From Chloroflexota bacterium (GTDB lineage: Bacteria > Chloroflexota > Anaerolineae > 4572-78 > J111): 64,000 nt of DNA. Each line of letters opens with the position of its first letter. Position 1 is the first letter of the stretch. Both the position numbers and the translations under genes were made by a program. Shown piece by piece: positions 8,758 through 18,788 of the stretch. Below the pieces are notes generated by a model that was not told the DNA's origin, did no database searches, and worked only from the letters and a program-made list of their open reading frames with translations. The DNA lies in the NCBI GenBank assembly GCA_016860845.1, contig BOKF01000005.1, positions 271,177-335,176 of the forward strand, in the 5' to 3' direction.

Positions 8758-9249
8758 CTAGAAAGACATAAAATAATAAGAAGCGACCGCCACCCCGGCG
8801 CAGAGACAGAGGCAAATCACCCCGACCACTGTCAGGATGAGCGCCAGGTGTTGAGGTTTTTGGGGACCGGGCTGTTGCGCTTCCCCCGGCACCCAGCCGA
8901 TGCGGGTTTCCATCTGGTCTAAATCAGCCGGCTGTCGCCGTTGGGTTTGGGCTAGTTCTAAGGTGATCGTGGCCCCGCCAATCCGCAGCGACTGTTTGGG
9001 CCACCAAATAGTGGGGGTATGGGGGGGTAATCTCAGATTGTCTATGAATGTGCCGTTGGCGCTGTTGAAGTCAACAACATAATAGTATCCCTGCTCAAAG
9101 GTGATTTGAGCATGGGCCCGAGAAACCGCTTCGTAGGCCAGGACGATATCGTTTTCAGAACCACGACCAATGGTTAGCCCCTGGAGCGGAATGGGCCGGG
9201 AACGGCGCACCCCGTTGGGTTCGAGGATGTGAATTTGGTTTTGATTCAT
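8758..9249 (-). CDS. membrane-anchored FHA-domain protein
   Basis: This 163-residue protein has an N-terminal forkhead-associated domain (about residues 20-95) with the phosphothreonine-binding signature LTIGRGSENDIVL, VSRAHAQIT and NSANGTFIDNLRL, then a linker and one C-terminal membrane helix (about 135-160). FHA domains bind phosphothreonine on partner proteins; in type VI secretion they act in assembly control. It faces away from the next FHA protein with a shared 280-bp promoter region and is upstream of the recombinase on the same strand. No Ser/Thr kinase is encoded in the window, so the phospho-donor would be elsewhere. Confidence 0.88.
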   Translation of the reverse strand: MNQNQIHILEPNGVRRSRPIPLQGLTIGRGSENDIVLAYEAVSRAHAQITFEQGYYYVVDFNSANGTFIDNLRLPPHTPTIWWPKQSLRIGGATITLELAQTQRRQPADLDQMETRIGWVPGEAQQPGPQKPQHLALILTVVGVICLCLCAGVAVASYYFMSF

Positions 9250-9341
9250 AACTCGACTCGTATCTGCCCTGGGCTAAAGTGCGTGGCGTCTCGTAAGATG
9301 AGCAGACACAAAAAATAGTGGTGGTCTGCTGTTACCGCTTT

Positions 9342-9370
9342 ATTATACGCTTACTCAGAGCGAGCGCCAA
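9342..9370 (-). promoter_or_regulatory. promoter of the small FHA gene
   Basis: On the minus strand TTGGCG (9370-9365) and TATAAT (9347-9342) are 17 bp apart, reading toward the FHA gene that starts at 9249. Confidence 0.55.
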
Positions 9371-9449
9371 ACAACTATGCTCCCTCCCAAATTTTATGGT
9401 GATGTCCCTGCGGCAAGCAGCCCGCTTATCTTGTATGCTGCCTCTACTT

Positions 9450-9478
9450 TTGCCTGAAAGCCACTCAGCGATTATATT
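9450..9478 (+). promoter_or_regulatory. candidate promoter for the FHA-transglycosylase gene
   Basis: TTGCCT (9450-9455) and TATATT (9473-9478) with a 17-bp spacer lie about 50 bp upstream of the start at 9530. With the minus-strand promoter at 9342-9370 this gives a divergent arrangement. Confidence 0.35.
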
Positions 9479-9529
9479 TGTCGGAATTAATCACCTCCAA
9501 AGAACAATTGGCCAAGAGTAAGCGCAGGT

Positions 9530-11269
9530 ATGGGACAGGCTCAAACCACCACTCAAGCCCACCTTGAAATTATCGGCCCAGACGGGGAGATTCGCTTTTA
9601 TTCGCTCCAACCTGGGCATCGCATCCGCCTGGGGCAGCGCCCGGAAAATGAGCTGGTGCTTAATAGCCCCGGCATTGCGCCTTTCCACCTCATGCTCGAC
9701 TATCACCCCCCCGTCTATCGCCTGCTGCTCCTCAGCGCGCGGGAGGAAACCCGGCTTAACGGTCAGCCACTCCGCCTCCATTCGACGACCGAGCTGCGCC
9801 CTCTTGACCTGATTAATGTCGGGGATTACTCCCTGATTTTACTGCCGCTTCAATCTGAGATTGACAGTCCCGCAGCCACACCGCCAATCAATCCTTCCCC
9901 TATTCCGTCCGGATTCGCTGATCCTGTTGGGATCAGCCTTTCGTCACACCATGCCTGGGTAGAGGTTGGCCAAACAGCCACCTATCATGCCACTCTGACC
10001 AACAACACTGCCAGCCAGGTCACGGCCTGGGTCAGCTTGAATGGGGTGGACCCAGCGTGGCTGACCGCCGCTCCGTCCCCGGTCCACCTGAAGCCGGGTG
10101 AACAGGCCCCGGTCACGCTGACCATCACTCCACCGCCGTTGCCAACCAGTTCCGCCGGGTCCCATGCTCTGGTTGTGGCCGTCACCTCGTCCGATTATCC
10201 GGGTTGGCGCGCTTCCCAGGAAGCCCTCTTAATTATCAAGCCCGGCTATGATTTTGCCCTGAGCGACCTGACCCCCAAACAACAACATCTACCCCGTTTC
10301 TTACAGAGCGGCCAGACGGCCATCACCCTGACCAACAAAAGCAACTGTCCGGCCCTTTTTGAACTGTCCGGCGCTGACGAGGCCAAAGTTTGTCACTTCG
10401 AGTTTCAACTTCCCGAGGAAACGGCGCGCCTGGTCGCCACCGCCGAACTACGCTTACCGGCAGGCCAAACGACTTCCATCCCCGTCCGCATCACGCCGCC
10501 CCCCCGTCCCTGGATCAGGCCGGGCCGGTGCAGCTACCCCTACACCCTCACCGTGACCTTGCTTGATGGGCGGCCGGCGTCACGCTCGGTTTCCGGCCAG
10601 GTAAGCAGCGCTCCTCTGATCGGCCCCTGGCTGATTACGCTGATGACCTTTTGCCTGGTGGCCCTGGCCGGATTGGGCGCGCAACTGCTCGTCGAGCAGA
10701 CCTGGCTGCGCCCGGTGTTTTTGAGCCTGGTCACGCCCACCCCTTCGCCGCCGCCCTACCATCCCACGGCGACAGCGACCCCCACGCCAAACACCCCCCC
10801 GGCGGCTACGCCTGCCTTAACTTACGAGGAGATTTTTCAAAAAGTGGCCCTGCAATATGGCCTGGATTGGCGCATGCTGGCCGAGTTGGCCTACCGCGAG
10901 AGCCGCATGAACCCCTTCGCCGTAGGCCGGGACAGCGACATGGGATTGATGCAGATTGTGCCTGCCACCTGGAATGAATGGGCGCCGAAAGTGGGCGTGT
11001 CGGACCCCTTTGATCCCTACAGTAATGTCCTGGTTGCCGGAGCCTACCTGGATTATTTGCGGAGTTACTGCCGGGCCAGGGGCTACTACGATACCCAGTG
11101 GATCTTAGTCGGCTACAACTGGGGACCGGATAATCTCGGTAAAATTTTTCAGGGTGGGGGGGGCTGGGAGCAAGTCCCGGAAAAACAACGTTACTACGCC
11201 CTCAATATCGTGACCGGAACAGGCACTTATCGCACCGAGTTAACTCAGAAACCATTGACTCTTCCTTGA
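9530..11269 (+). CDS. FHA-like / Ig-like / transmembrane protein fused to a lytic transglycosylase (SLT) domain
   Basis: The 579-residue chain has, in order, a degenerate FHA-like domain (about 12-105, RIRLGQRPENELVLNSPGIA), two Ig-like/DUF11-type beta domains (about 140-360), one membrane helix (about 365-390), a Pro/Thr linker (TPTPSPPPYHPTATATPTPN), and a C-terminal SLT domain (about 425-575) with the catalytic Glu457 in YRESRMNPFAVG and the GLMQIVPATW motif. The SLT part would cut peptidoglycan outside the membrane, while the FHA part would be cytoplasmic. Residues 1-390 are clearly paralogous to the 1013-residue protein at 55132, which has Ig/FN3 modules instead of SLT. Role in passage of the particle through the wall is inference. 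Confidence 0.85.
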   Translation: MGQAQTTTQAHLEIIGPDGEIRFYSLQPGHRIRLGQRPENELVLNSPGIAPFHLMLDYHPPVYRLLLLSAREETRLNGQPLRLHSTTELRPLDLINVGDYSLILLPLQSEIDSPAATPPINPSPIPSGFADPVGISLSSHHAWVEVGQTATYHATLTNNTASQVTAWVSLNGVDPAWLTAAPSPVHLKPGEQAPVTLTITPPPLPTSSAGSHALVVAVTSSDYPGWRASQEALLIIKPGYDFALSDLTPKQQHLPRFLQSGQTAITLTNKSNCPALFELSGADEAKVCHFEFQLPEETARLVATAELRLPAGQTTSIPVRITPPPRPWIRPGRCSYPYTLTVTLLDGRPASRSVSGQVSSAPLIGPWLITLMTFCLVALAGLGAQLLVEQTWLRPVFLSLVTPTPSPPPYHPTATATPTPNTPPAATPALTYEEIFQKVALQYGLDWRMLAELAYRESRMNPFAVGRDSDMGLMQIVPATWNEWAPKVGVSDPFDPYSNVLVAGAYLDYLRSYCRARGYYDTQWILVGYNWGPDNLGKIFQGGGGWEQVPEKQRYYALNIVTGTGTYRTELTQKPLTLP

Positions 11270-11289
11270 AAAGTTGATATACTCAACTT

Positions 11290-11323
11290 GACTTCACCTG
11301 ATGTGACCACTCACGGTGAAGTC
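11290..11323. terminator. 9-bp inverted repeat downstream of the FHA-SLT gene
   Basis: GACTTCACC (11290-11298) and GGTGAAGTC (11315-11323) form a stem with a 16-nt loop, 20 bp after the FHA-SLT stop. No T-run follows. The remainder of the 11270-11549 gap shows no gene or clear promoter. Confidence 0.35.
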
Positions 11324-11549
11324 GGCGATGCTGCTCTGACATTCCCTCTCTTAATAACCCGGCCAACCCTTCTAAAACCCGGTAAGACCAGGTTCGGGAT
11401 TTCTGCCCCTTGTCAGAGAGAAAATCTGAGAAATTTTGAATTTAATTAGCTGTCAGGCTTAAACATTCTTGGCAAAATCTCTGTCTGCCAGCATTTCGGT
11501 TCCGATACTTTCAACTGATTACTTGAGACTCAGCGAACCAGGAACTTTC

Positions 11550-13799
11550 ATGGCAAATCCGGCCTCGCGCCTGCCTGCCGCCCTTGATATTGACCTCGAA
11601 CATATCCGGGCTGAATTAATTTGCATTGATTTGCGCATTCAGCGTGAGATTCGGCGCTGGCAATTGGCCGGACAGGACCCCGCCGACGCCTTCCGTGGCC
11701 TCTACGTGGCCGACGCCGAGGCTGAGGCCCTGTTAACCCGTCCACTGGGTTACAGTTGGGGCCAAACCACCATGCTGGAACCGGGCGAGGTCCAGGCTTT
11801 CTCAGCCGCCCTGGCCGAAGCCAGCCGCCAGGTGCAGCTTATCAGCGAAACGGCTCGCCAGCGCGGCCACACCCTGCGCCTGGAGCGTCTGGCGGCCGCC
11901 TTTGGTCTCAATCGCTTTGAGCTTGACGCTCTGCTGATTTGCCTGGCCCCGACCCTCGACCTCCGCTATGAACGCCTTTTTGGCTACTTGCAGGACGATG
12001 TCACCCGCAAGCGGCCCACCGTTAACCTGGTCCTCAATTTGTTGGGGCCGCCCGGCCCGGAACGGTTGTTACTGCTCAGTCATTTTGCCCCCGAAGCCTC
12101 GCTGTTCACCTATCATCTGCTCCAGCGCAGCGCCGAACCGGGCCAGCCTCTGTTGGCTCAAACGCTTACCCCCGATGAAGCCATCGTGGCCTGGCTGCTG
12201 GGTGGTTACCAGCCTCACAGCGACCTCGGCCCGCATGCCAGCCTGCTCCAGCCCCGGATCAGCTCTGCCGAAGCAGATACGCTGCTGGCGGGTCATATCC
12301 AGAGCAATCTGGCCTGGGCCGACCGGGCGGGTGAGCGTCCCCTGGTGGTCTTTTATGGACCTGACCGGGCCAGCCAGGAAGCGACGGCCCGGCTTGTGGC
12401 TGCCCGCCTCAACCGCCCGTTGCTGCATGTTGATCTGGCGGCAGTGGTCAAAACTGACCTATCGCCCCACCACGCGCTGCGGCTGGCCTTGCGTGATGCC
12501 CGCCTGACCGGGGCTATTGCCTACTTGAGCGGCTGGGATGTCTGCCTGGCGGCTGAAGGCGAACGCCGCGAGCATACGCCGGCTGCCAGCCTGTTTGCCG
12601 AACTGTGCGCTCACCCCGACTTGGCTATCGTGGCCGGGCAAGCGGCCTGGTCGGCCAGCGGCGTGGAACGAGATCGCCACTTGTTCTGGCTGGAGTTCCC
12701 TATCCCGGCCTATTCCCAGCGGTTGGCTCTATGGCAGCATTTTATGGGAAGCAGCAAGGAGGCGGAGAGGCGAGGAGGCGAGGAGGACGACTACGCCCCA
12801 CGCTCTACACCTCATGCCTCACTGGATATATCCGCTCTGGCCGGCCAGTTCCTCCTGACCACCGCCCAAATTCGTGATGCGGTCGCTTCAGCCAAAGATA
12901 TGGCGGCCCAGCGGGGCGACTCGCTGCAAAACCGCGACCTTTTTGTAGCGGCCCGCGCTCACTCTAACCCCAATCTGGGCAGCCTGGCCCGCAAAATTAC
13001 GCCGCGCTATGATTGGCAAGATATTATCCTGCCTGCCGACCAGTTGACACTCCTGCGGGAGATTATCTTTACCGTACGGGGCCGGCCGCAAGTGTTAGAC
13101 GAATGGGGGGTGGGCAGCAAACTGGCTTCCAGCCAGGGTGTGACCGTGCTTTTTGCCGGCCCGCCGGGCACAGGCAAAACCATGGCTGCCGAGGTCATTG
13201 CCGGCGAGTTGGGCCTGGACCTGTACAAAATTGACCTCTCGACGGTGGTCAGTAAATACATCGGCGAAACCGAAAAGAACCTGGAACGCATCTTCCACGA
13301 GGCAGCCAGCAGCAACGCCATCCTCTTTTTTGATGAAGCCGACGCCATCTTTGGCAAACGCTCCGAGGTGAAAGACGCCCACGACCGCTACGCCAATATC
13401 GAGGTCAGCTATCTATTGCAGCGCATGGAAGCCTACGATGGCGTGACTATTCTGGCCACCAACCTGCGGGCCAACCTGGACGAAGCCTTCACCCGCCGCC
13501 TGCAATTTGCCGTAGATTTCCCCTTCCCCGAAGAAGCCGACCGCTTGCGCATCTGGCAGGCCCTCTTCCCGCCTGAGGTGCCCCACGATCCCAACCTCGA
13601 CTTTGATTTACTGGCCCGCCGCTTCAAGCTGGCCGGCGGCAGCATTCGCAATGTTATCATCAACGCTGCCTTCCTGGCCTCGGCGGATGGCGGCCGGGTA
13701 ATGATGCCGCATCTCCTTCACGGTGTCCGCCGCGAGCTGCAAAAAATGGGCCGCTTGGTGGGCGAAGATGACTTAAAGCTGGTAGTTGACCGGCAATGA
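11550..13799 (+). CDS. eCIS AAA+ ATPase (Afp15/Pvc15-like)
   Basis: This 749-residue protein has an N-terminal helical region, a degenerate first ATPase-like module (near residue 270, GPDRASQEATARL without a P-loop) and an intact C-terminal AAA+ domain with Walker A GPPGTGKT (537-544), Walker B AILFFDEADAIFG (Asp595-Glu596) and an arginine-finger-like FTRRLQFAVDFP segment. AAA+ ATPases of this layout are a constant part of Afp/PVC-type loci and act late in particle assembly. I chose the ATG at 11550 (AGGAAC before it); a TTG at 11469 would add 27 residues but lacks a ribosome site. It overlaps the 1424-residue cargo gene by ATGA, tying the two together translationally. Confidence 0.87.
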   Translation: MANPASRLPAALDIDLEHIRAELICIDLRIQREIRRWQLAGQDPADAFRGLYVADAEAEALLTRPLGYSWGQTTMLEPGEVQAFSAALAEASRQVQLISETARQRGHTLRLERLAAAFGLNRFELDALLICLAPTLDLRYERLFGYLQDDVTRKRPTVNLVLNLLGPPGPERLLLLSHFAPEASLFTYHLLQRSAEPGQPLLAQTLTPDEAIVAWLLGGYQPHSDLGPHASLLQPRISSAEADTLLAGHIQSNLAWADRAGERPLVVFYGPDRASQEATARLVAARLNRPLLHVDLAAVVKTDLSPHHALRLALRDARLTGAIAYLSGWDVCLAAEGERREHTPAASLFAELCAHPDLAIVAGQAAWSASGVERDRHLFWLEFPIPAYSQRLALWQHFMGSSKEAERRGGEEDDYAPRSTPHASLDISALAGQFLLTTAQIRDAVASAKDMAAQRGDSLQNRDLFVAARAHSNPNLGSLARKITPRYDWQDIILPADQLTLLREIIFTVRGRPQVLDEWGVGSKLASSQGVTVLFAGPPGTGKTMAAEVIAGELGLDLYKIDLSTVVSKYIGETEKNLERIFHEAASSNAILFFDEADAIFGKRSEVKDAHDRYANIEVSYLLQRMEAYDGVTILATNLRANLDEAFTRRLQFAVDFPFPEEADRLRIWQALFPPEVPHDPNLDFDLLARRFKLAGGSIRNVIINAAFLASADGGRVMMPHLLHGVRRELQKMGRLVGEDDLKLVVDRQ

Positions 13800-16700
13800 C
13801 CAAGCAAAATCAAAAAGCAGAGAATCAAGCGGACAAGAAAAATCAGAAGGTCGAACCCCCGGCCGCCGCCACCGATTTTGCCGGCAAGGTAACTGATTTG
13901 ACTCAATTACCCGGTGACCTTCTGGCGGCTGGCAGCAGCTCTATTGAGAACCAGGCCACCCATCTCGCTAATAAACGGCTGCAAACTGTCCAACGGCAGG
14001 CTATAGCTGCCCAAATTGGACGGGTGCAGGGCAATCAGCATTTGCAGCGAATCGTCGGCTCGTATTGGGCAAGTTCGCGTCCTATTGCTGCCAGGCAATC
14101 CCATCCGGCAGAATCCACAACCGAGGAGGTTCTGGGAGAGAGCTTTGCCGGTGGCAGGCCGCTCTCTATGGCTGGAGCTGGATCTCCGGGCAATAACAGC
14201 CCAAAATCAACGGCAAACCCGGGCCGGCGCAGCCAGGGAGGCAGCCCCTTGCTCACGCCGCAGATCACCCAGGGCGCGGCCCCGATGATCGCTCGCTGGC
14301 CCATTATGGGCCCGATATCATCGGGGAGCAGCAGCTCGCCTGAGCCGTCACCAGGCGGCACCGCCGAGGCGTATGTCAAGAAGCATGGCAAAGGCATCAT
14401 CCAAGAGTTGCACATCTTCATGAGCAAGACGAATATCCCGCTCGACGTGCCTCATGTTAGCTGGCACGGGTCGGGGAATGCCGGTTTCAATGGTCAGTTC
14501 TGCCTGCAATTCTTCATGAAGCGCGATGATCCGTGGGAGTTCATCGTCTCCACCACTGCCGGCGCCGATACCTCTTACAACATTGACTACCTGATTGACA
14601 AGGCACGCGATCGCTCTACCATCCCAGATCGGGCGCTGGACTGGAATTTTGGGGTCGTGCTTGAGCTGGCAAACCTCTACCTTCGCCTCCTGACCGCCTC
14701 GCTCGGCCGTGTGGTGCCGCGCTGGGTGCTGGTCTGGAACCAGAACATGCTGGCCGAGGAGAGACGCCTCAAGACCGAGGGTAAGCAGGAGCGGCCAGAC
14801 CCTTACAAACGCCTGCCCCCCTACGAGACGGTGCGCTCCTCGCACCCGATTGACCAGTACGTCATCAGGGCGCTGGGGGATCACCTGGCCGTGGATTTTG
14901 CCGCATATCGCAAAGCCAACCCGGCCGAGGCATGTGAGCACGACATCGGCGAAAGCAAGCTGCGGTCGGTGATGCTCCAGATCCAGCCGAAGCAGCTCAA
15001 CTGGGTCCGGGTGATTCAACCGGACAAGGCCACCGCCGAGGAAGTGGCCAATGAGCTTTACGGGTCCGAGACGATGGCCTATTTGATCATCGCCGCGCCG
15101 CCGCTGTTCGGATTCCAGATGGGGCCGGACGAGTGGCCCAAGCTCAAGCAGGGCTACCGCGAGCAGATCAAAAGCCTCTACTCCGGCCCTTTCCACTCCG
15201 GCACCGATGCCCCCCTGATCAAAGGTCCCGAGGGACAGCTCGCCGGGCCGTTTGGCGAGGAGGCCGCCCTCAACCAGGCCGCGGACGTGAAACCCAAGGC
15301 CGATGTGAACCGCGAGGCTGTAATTGAGCGGATGCGCCTCATTGTCGGCGAGTTCGCCTGGCTGAAGGACCTGGTCAAGAAGTGGAGTCTTGACGGCCAG
15401 CTCGAACCGGCCCGGCAGAAGGTAGATGAGCGGTCCAAGGTCGTCGCTGCCGACAAGGGGCCGGACACAGCGATGAGTTGGGCCGGCCAGACTGAGGTCC
15501 AGCTAGAGGTGCTGGGCATGGTCCGCAACGCCGTTATCATTGCGACCAATGTAGAGAAACAGTTCGCCGGATTCCCCGCCACCGCCTTCATCATCAACAA
15601 GCTTGTTTGGGACTACGTGGATGCTGCGGCCTGCTCGGATCTGGCTGCGACCGCCAAGGCGAAGCTGGCGCACGCTGAGATGCGGTCAAAGATATTCCCG
15701 GCCGACGTGATGGATGCCGTCCTTGAGCAGCTACGCCCGGTCATCCACCAAGCGATGATCGAGAAGACCGGCAAGAGCGGGGTCAGCGATACCAAGGGCA
15801 GCTACGCCCCGGCGCGCTACGGCGCTTATAAGCTGGCCGAGCGCGAGGCCCAACTCCGCAAGACGCTGGCGCGGGTCCGAGAGGTTCTGCTCACGGAGCC
15901 TGACAAAGCCAAGGCCGAGCTGGATCAAGTTCTCAAGGAACTCAGCGATCTGGCCACCGAGGTCACCTTTGTCTCTAATATGGACAACTGTGAGGCCGCC
16001 TGGCAGGCGCTCCAGGAAAACCTGACCAAGGTGGGCGAGATCCGGGCAGCGGCGAACAGCCTGTGGGGGGATGTAGACGCGAACGATCTCCTGCGCGAAG
16101 ACCAACGCGCCGTGACCCGGATGCACGAGCAGTGGAAGGCGATCTACCTGCGCTGGAAGGCCGCCGCCACCCCAGACGAGAAGCAGAAGATCGAGGACGA
16201 ACTTCATGAGAAGGCTAAGTCCAAGGAATGGACGGAACTGTTCGCACAGATCGGCCGGCACATCGAGGACCAGCAGACCTGGAACGCTTATGTCACATTC
16301 GGGATTATGGTCGGGATCGCAATTGTGACGGGCGGGCTGGGCGCGTACGTCGAGGCGTTTGCGGGGGCGGCCTGGGGCGCCGCAGCCGGCTTCGGCGTGG
16401 CTACGGTGGTCGAGGCAACCGCGTTCACCGCCATGTCCACCGCCCTCATCACCACAGACCCGACGCTGGCCGGTTTCGTGGACGAAATGGGTAAGAGTGT
16501 CTTGATGTTCGGCGGCCTCAAGGCCATCGGCAAGATCTACACGGCCGCTGTCGGCGAGGTTGCCGCGGCCTCCACGATGGGTAAGCTCGGTGGAATCACC
16601 ACGCAATTCGTCGCCATCAACGGCGTCGCGCTGTACGAGGCGGATAAAGCCAAGCGCGAAAAGACCGGCGGTAAGGAGGGGCTGACCGAGAAGGAGGTTA

Positions 16701-18070
16701 TGGACATCTCGCTGGGCAACCTCGCCTTCATCGCGGCGGTGGCGCTTGGCGGACGGATGGCTCAGCCGTTTCTGGCTAAGGTGACGCTCAGGGGACAGAT
16801 CTACGGCGAACTTGTCAACGTGCGCCGGGCACGAGCGGCTGCGGGCAGGCTCGCCAAAAAGCTCGAGGCGTCGAAGGGCAAAGGTGTCTCGAGGGCCGAG
16901 CTGGAGAGGCTGCTTGAGCTGAACAACAAGGCCCTGGAGAAGGAAGCCCAGTTCCTCGAGAATCTCCAGGCGAGGCTGGAGCTGGCAGAGGCAGGTAAAG
17001 AGAGCGGTCTCAATCTCAAGGACATCGCCGAGATCAAGCGGATGATGGGTGAGCATGAGGCGAACCGGATCGAACTCCTTCGCCAGGAGATCGCCATGTC
17101 GCTGGAGACCCAGACGCCGAACAGCTTCCTGTGCTCCGAAGGGATGCTGCCCCGGATCATTGACTACTACACCAACGTCGAGAAGGTGCCGGTGCGGCAG
17201 GTCGGGGAGCCTGATGCGCTCACCGGGGCCAGGACAATCGAGGTCAGCCCCAAGGATCAGACGCCGTTCCGCATCACCGAGCGGGTCAGCAAGCCGGTCA
17301 CCACGGACACGAAGGGGGCACAGGGTGGTAAGCCGCGGATTGACAAGCCGGTCGAGGGGCTTTACGAAGGTGTTGACCCCCAGCACAAGATTGCGGACTG
17401 GGAATTCAAGGATAGTAGACCAGAACCGGACCCCGAATATCCCGGGTTTATACGTGTCCTGACTCAGGTCAGCGGACCGTCCAAGGACGGCAAAGGGGTG
17501 GAGACGGGCTGGATGGAGCGGTCCTACAATCCGGCGACAAAGACCCTGCTCATGAAGAACGCCTTCCTCGAGGAGCTGGCCAATAAGATCGAGCATCCGG
17601 GCACAACCATGCTCGGCCCGGGCAAGGGGACGCCGCTGGTTACATACCTCACCATGAGGCAGATGAAGATACTCGGGGTTGACTACGCCGCTCCGGTTAC
17701 GGTCAAGATGACCACCATCCAGAACGTCAAGGCGGTGATTGAGCTGGCCCACCTGATGAAGCAAGGGATGACGGCCGACGAGGCGATCGTCAAGACCCAC
17801 TCCTACCAGTACGGCTCGACTTCTATTATACAATCGGGCATGACAATCGTAAAGGCTCGTGTCGGCGGCGATATAGCCCCTAAGCGATTGGGCCACCTGC
17901 TCGAATGGTTCGAATCCGCCAACGGCCAGCGGCCGGTGGATCAGAAAGTGGTTGACAAGCACGAGGCGCTGCTCAAGGACGTCGGCAAGGGCCAGGTCAG
18001 CCGTGATGATCCGGTGCTCTGGAACTACGACATCATTATTGACGTGAAGCCGTTCTCAGGAGGCCCCTGA
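13796..18070 (+). CDS. large eCIS cargo/polymorphic toxin-like protein with conserved leader
   Basis: This 1424-residue protein opens with the locus-specific leader (about residues 1-90: MTKQNQ, KVEPP, LLAAG, RLQTVQRQAIAAQIGRVQGN). After it come a Ser/Pro linker, a long charged helical body, a hydrophobic stretch (about 828-950) of the sort that precedes toxin domains in polymorphic toxins, a coiled-coil (about 1010-1100), and a C-terminal domain (about 1115-1424) I cannot assign. From about residue 190 onward Lys is almost always AAG and a 743-codon antisense frame stays open (15731-17962); both are unlike the flanking genes and point to a transferred body joined to a local leader. It begins inside the ATPase stop (ATGA) and its stop overlaps the small gene after it. 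Confidence 0.7.
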   Translation: MTKQNQKAENQADKKNQKVEPPAAATDFAGKVTDLTQLPGDLLAAGSSSIENQATHLANKRLQTVQRQAIAAQIGRVQGNQHLQRIVGSYWASSRPIAARQSHPAESTTEEVLGESFAGGRPLSMAGAGSPGNNSPKSTANPGRRSQGGSPLLTPQITQGAAPMIARWPIMGPISSGSSSSPEPSPGGTAEAYVKKHGKGIIQELHIFMSKTNIPLDVPHVSWHGSGNAGFNGQFCLQFFMKRDDPWEFIVSTTAGADTSYNIDYLIDKARDRSTIPDRALDWNFGVVLELANLYLRLLTASLGRVVPRWVLVWNQNMLAEERRLKTEGKQERPDPYKRLPPYETVRSSHPIDQYVIRALGDHLAVDFAAYRKANPAEACEHDIGESKLRSVMLQIQPKQLNWVRVIQPDKATAEEVANELYGSETMAYLIIAAPPLFGFQMGPDEWPKLKQGYREQIKSLYSGPFHSGTDAPLIKGPEGQLAGPFGEEAALNQAADVKPKADVNREAVIERMRLIVGEFAWLKDLVKKWSLDGQLEPARQKVDERSKVVAADKGPDTAMSWAGQTEVQLEVLGMVRNAVIIATNVEKQFAGFPATAFIINKLVWDYVDAAACSDLAATAKAKLAHAEMRSKIFPADVMDAVLEQLRPVIHQAMIEKTGKSGVSDTKGSYAPARYGAYKLAEREAQLRKTLARVREVLLTEPDKAKAELDQVLKELSDLATEVTFVSNMDNCEAAWQALQENLTKVGEIRAAANSLWGDVDANDLLREDQRAVTRMHEQWKAIYLRWKAAATPDEKQKIEDELHEKAKSKEWTELFAQIGRHIEDQQTWNAYVTFGIMVGIAIVTGGLGAYVEAFAGAAWGAAAGFGVATVVEATAFTAMSTALITTDPTLAGFVDEMGKSVLMFGGLKAIGKIYTAAVGEVAAASTMGKLGGITTQFVAINGVALYEADKAKREKTGGKEGLTEKEVMDISLGNLAFIAAVALGGRMAQPFLAKVTLRGQIYGELVNVRRARAAAGRLAKKLEASKGKGVSRAELERLLELNNKALEKEAQFLENLQARLELAEAGKESGLNLKDIAEIKRMMGEHEANRIELLRQEIAMSLETQTPNSFLCSEGMLPRIIDYYTNVEKVPVRQVGEPDALTGARTIEVSPKDQTPFRITERVSKPVTTDTKGAQGGKPRIDKPVEGLYEGVDPQHKIADWEFKDSRPEPDPEYPGFIRVLTQVSGPSKDGKGVETGWMERSYNPATKTLLMKNAFLEELANKIEHPGTTMLGPGKGTPLVTYLTMRQMKILGVDYAAPVTVKMTTIQNVKAVIELAHLMKQGMTADEAIVKTHSYQYGSTSIIQSGMTIVKARVGGDIAPKRLGHLLEWFESANGQRPVDQKVVDKHEALLKDVGKGQVSRDDPVLWNYDIIIDVKPFSGGP

Positions 18071-18618
18071 TGTCACTTCAGGCGATCACGATCCTTTACG
18101 AACCCCCACGCGAGGCCGTGTTGATTCATGGCGCCGAGGGGCAATGGAGCGACCCGCTCGCGGGTTATCACGAACTGGCCCAGGCGCTCCGGCGACACAC
18201 AGCGGCTGAGGTTTCGGTCCAGACGGGCTTTCTCCGCGACGCCCCTCCCGGCATGGTGCTGGTGCGGTCGAGCGGTTACGAAGCGATGATGGAAGAAATT
18301 CCAGCGGCGGATCGGGCGGCGGCAGCCGCGCGCACGATCATCCTCGAAGCCGACCGCTCGAACGTGTTGGCGCTGCTGGAGCGCTATAGCTTCGCCGGTG
18401 CAGTCGAGAAGCACCGCTGGTTTGCCTGGCGTAACAAGCCGGATCAGGAGAGCGGGGGCGGGCTGCATGGCCGGCGAGAGCTGGCTCCGGCGATCGGCGG
18501 AAGCTGCTTCGAGGCCCAATCCTTCCAGAGCGAGCACTACTGCATCCTCCGCAGCGACCGCTATGTTGATCTGCCCTCGCTGATCGTCGGGTACCTGGAA
18601 GCACTCGGTCTGGATTAG
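18070..18618 (+). CDS. candidate immunity or chaperone protein for the 1424-residue cargo
   Basis: This 182-residue soluble protein has no signal peptide and no family I recognise. Its ATG overlaps the stop of the large cargo gene by one base (TGATG) and it shares that gene's G/C-ending codon use, so the pair looks co-inherited. A small gene tightly coupled after a polymorphic toxin-like gene is most often an immunity protein; a loading chaperone is the alternative. Function is inferred from position only. Confidence 0.55.
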   Translation: MSLQAITILYEPPREAVLIHGAEGQWSDPLAGYHELAQALRRHTAAEVSVQTGFLRDAPPGMVLVRSSGYEAMMEEIPAADRAAAAARTIILEADRSNVLALLERYSFAGAVEKHRWFAWRNKPDQESGGGLHGRRELAPAIGGSCFEAQSFQSEHYCILRSDRYVDLPSLIVGYLEALGLD

Positions 18619-18788
18619 GGGCCCGAGCCGGCGATCAACAAGATTATGACAGTGGCTTAAAACGAGATAAATTCAATTTTTGGTCGAAGGTTCGGCTAAC
18701 TTCCGCTTTGAGAGAGGGCGGTACAGTAACCGGGGTTTTTAAGTGCATACAATCCAGGCGTGAAGGCAGTTTTACGGTGGTAGATGCT

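Noticed and set aside
15731..17962. 743-codon open frame on the minus strand
   Set aside because: It is the antisense of the 1424-residue cargo gene and stays open because that gene strongly prefers G/C-ending codons. It has no homology-like features or ribosome site.
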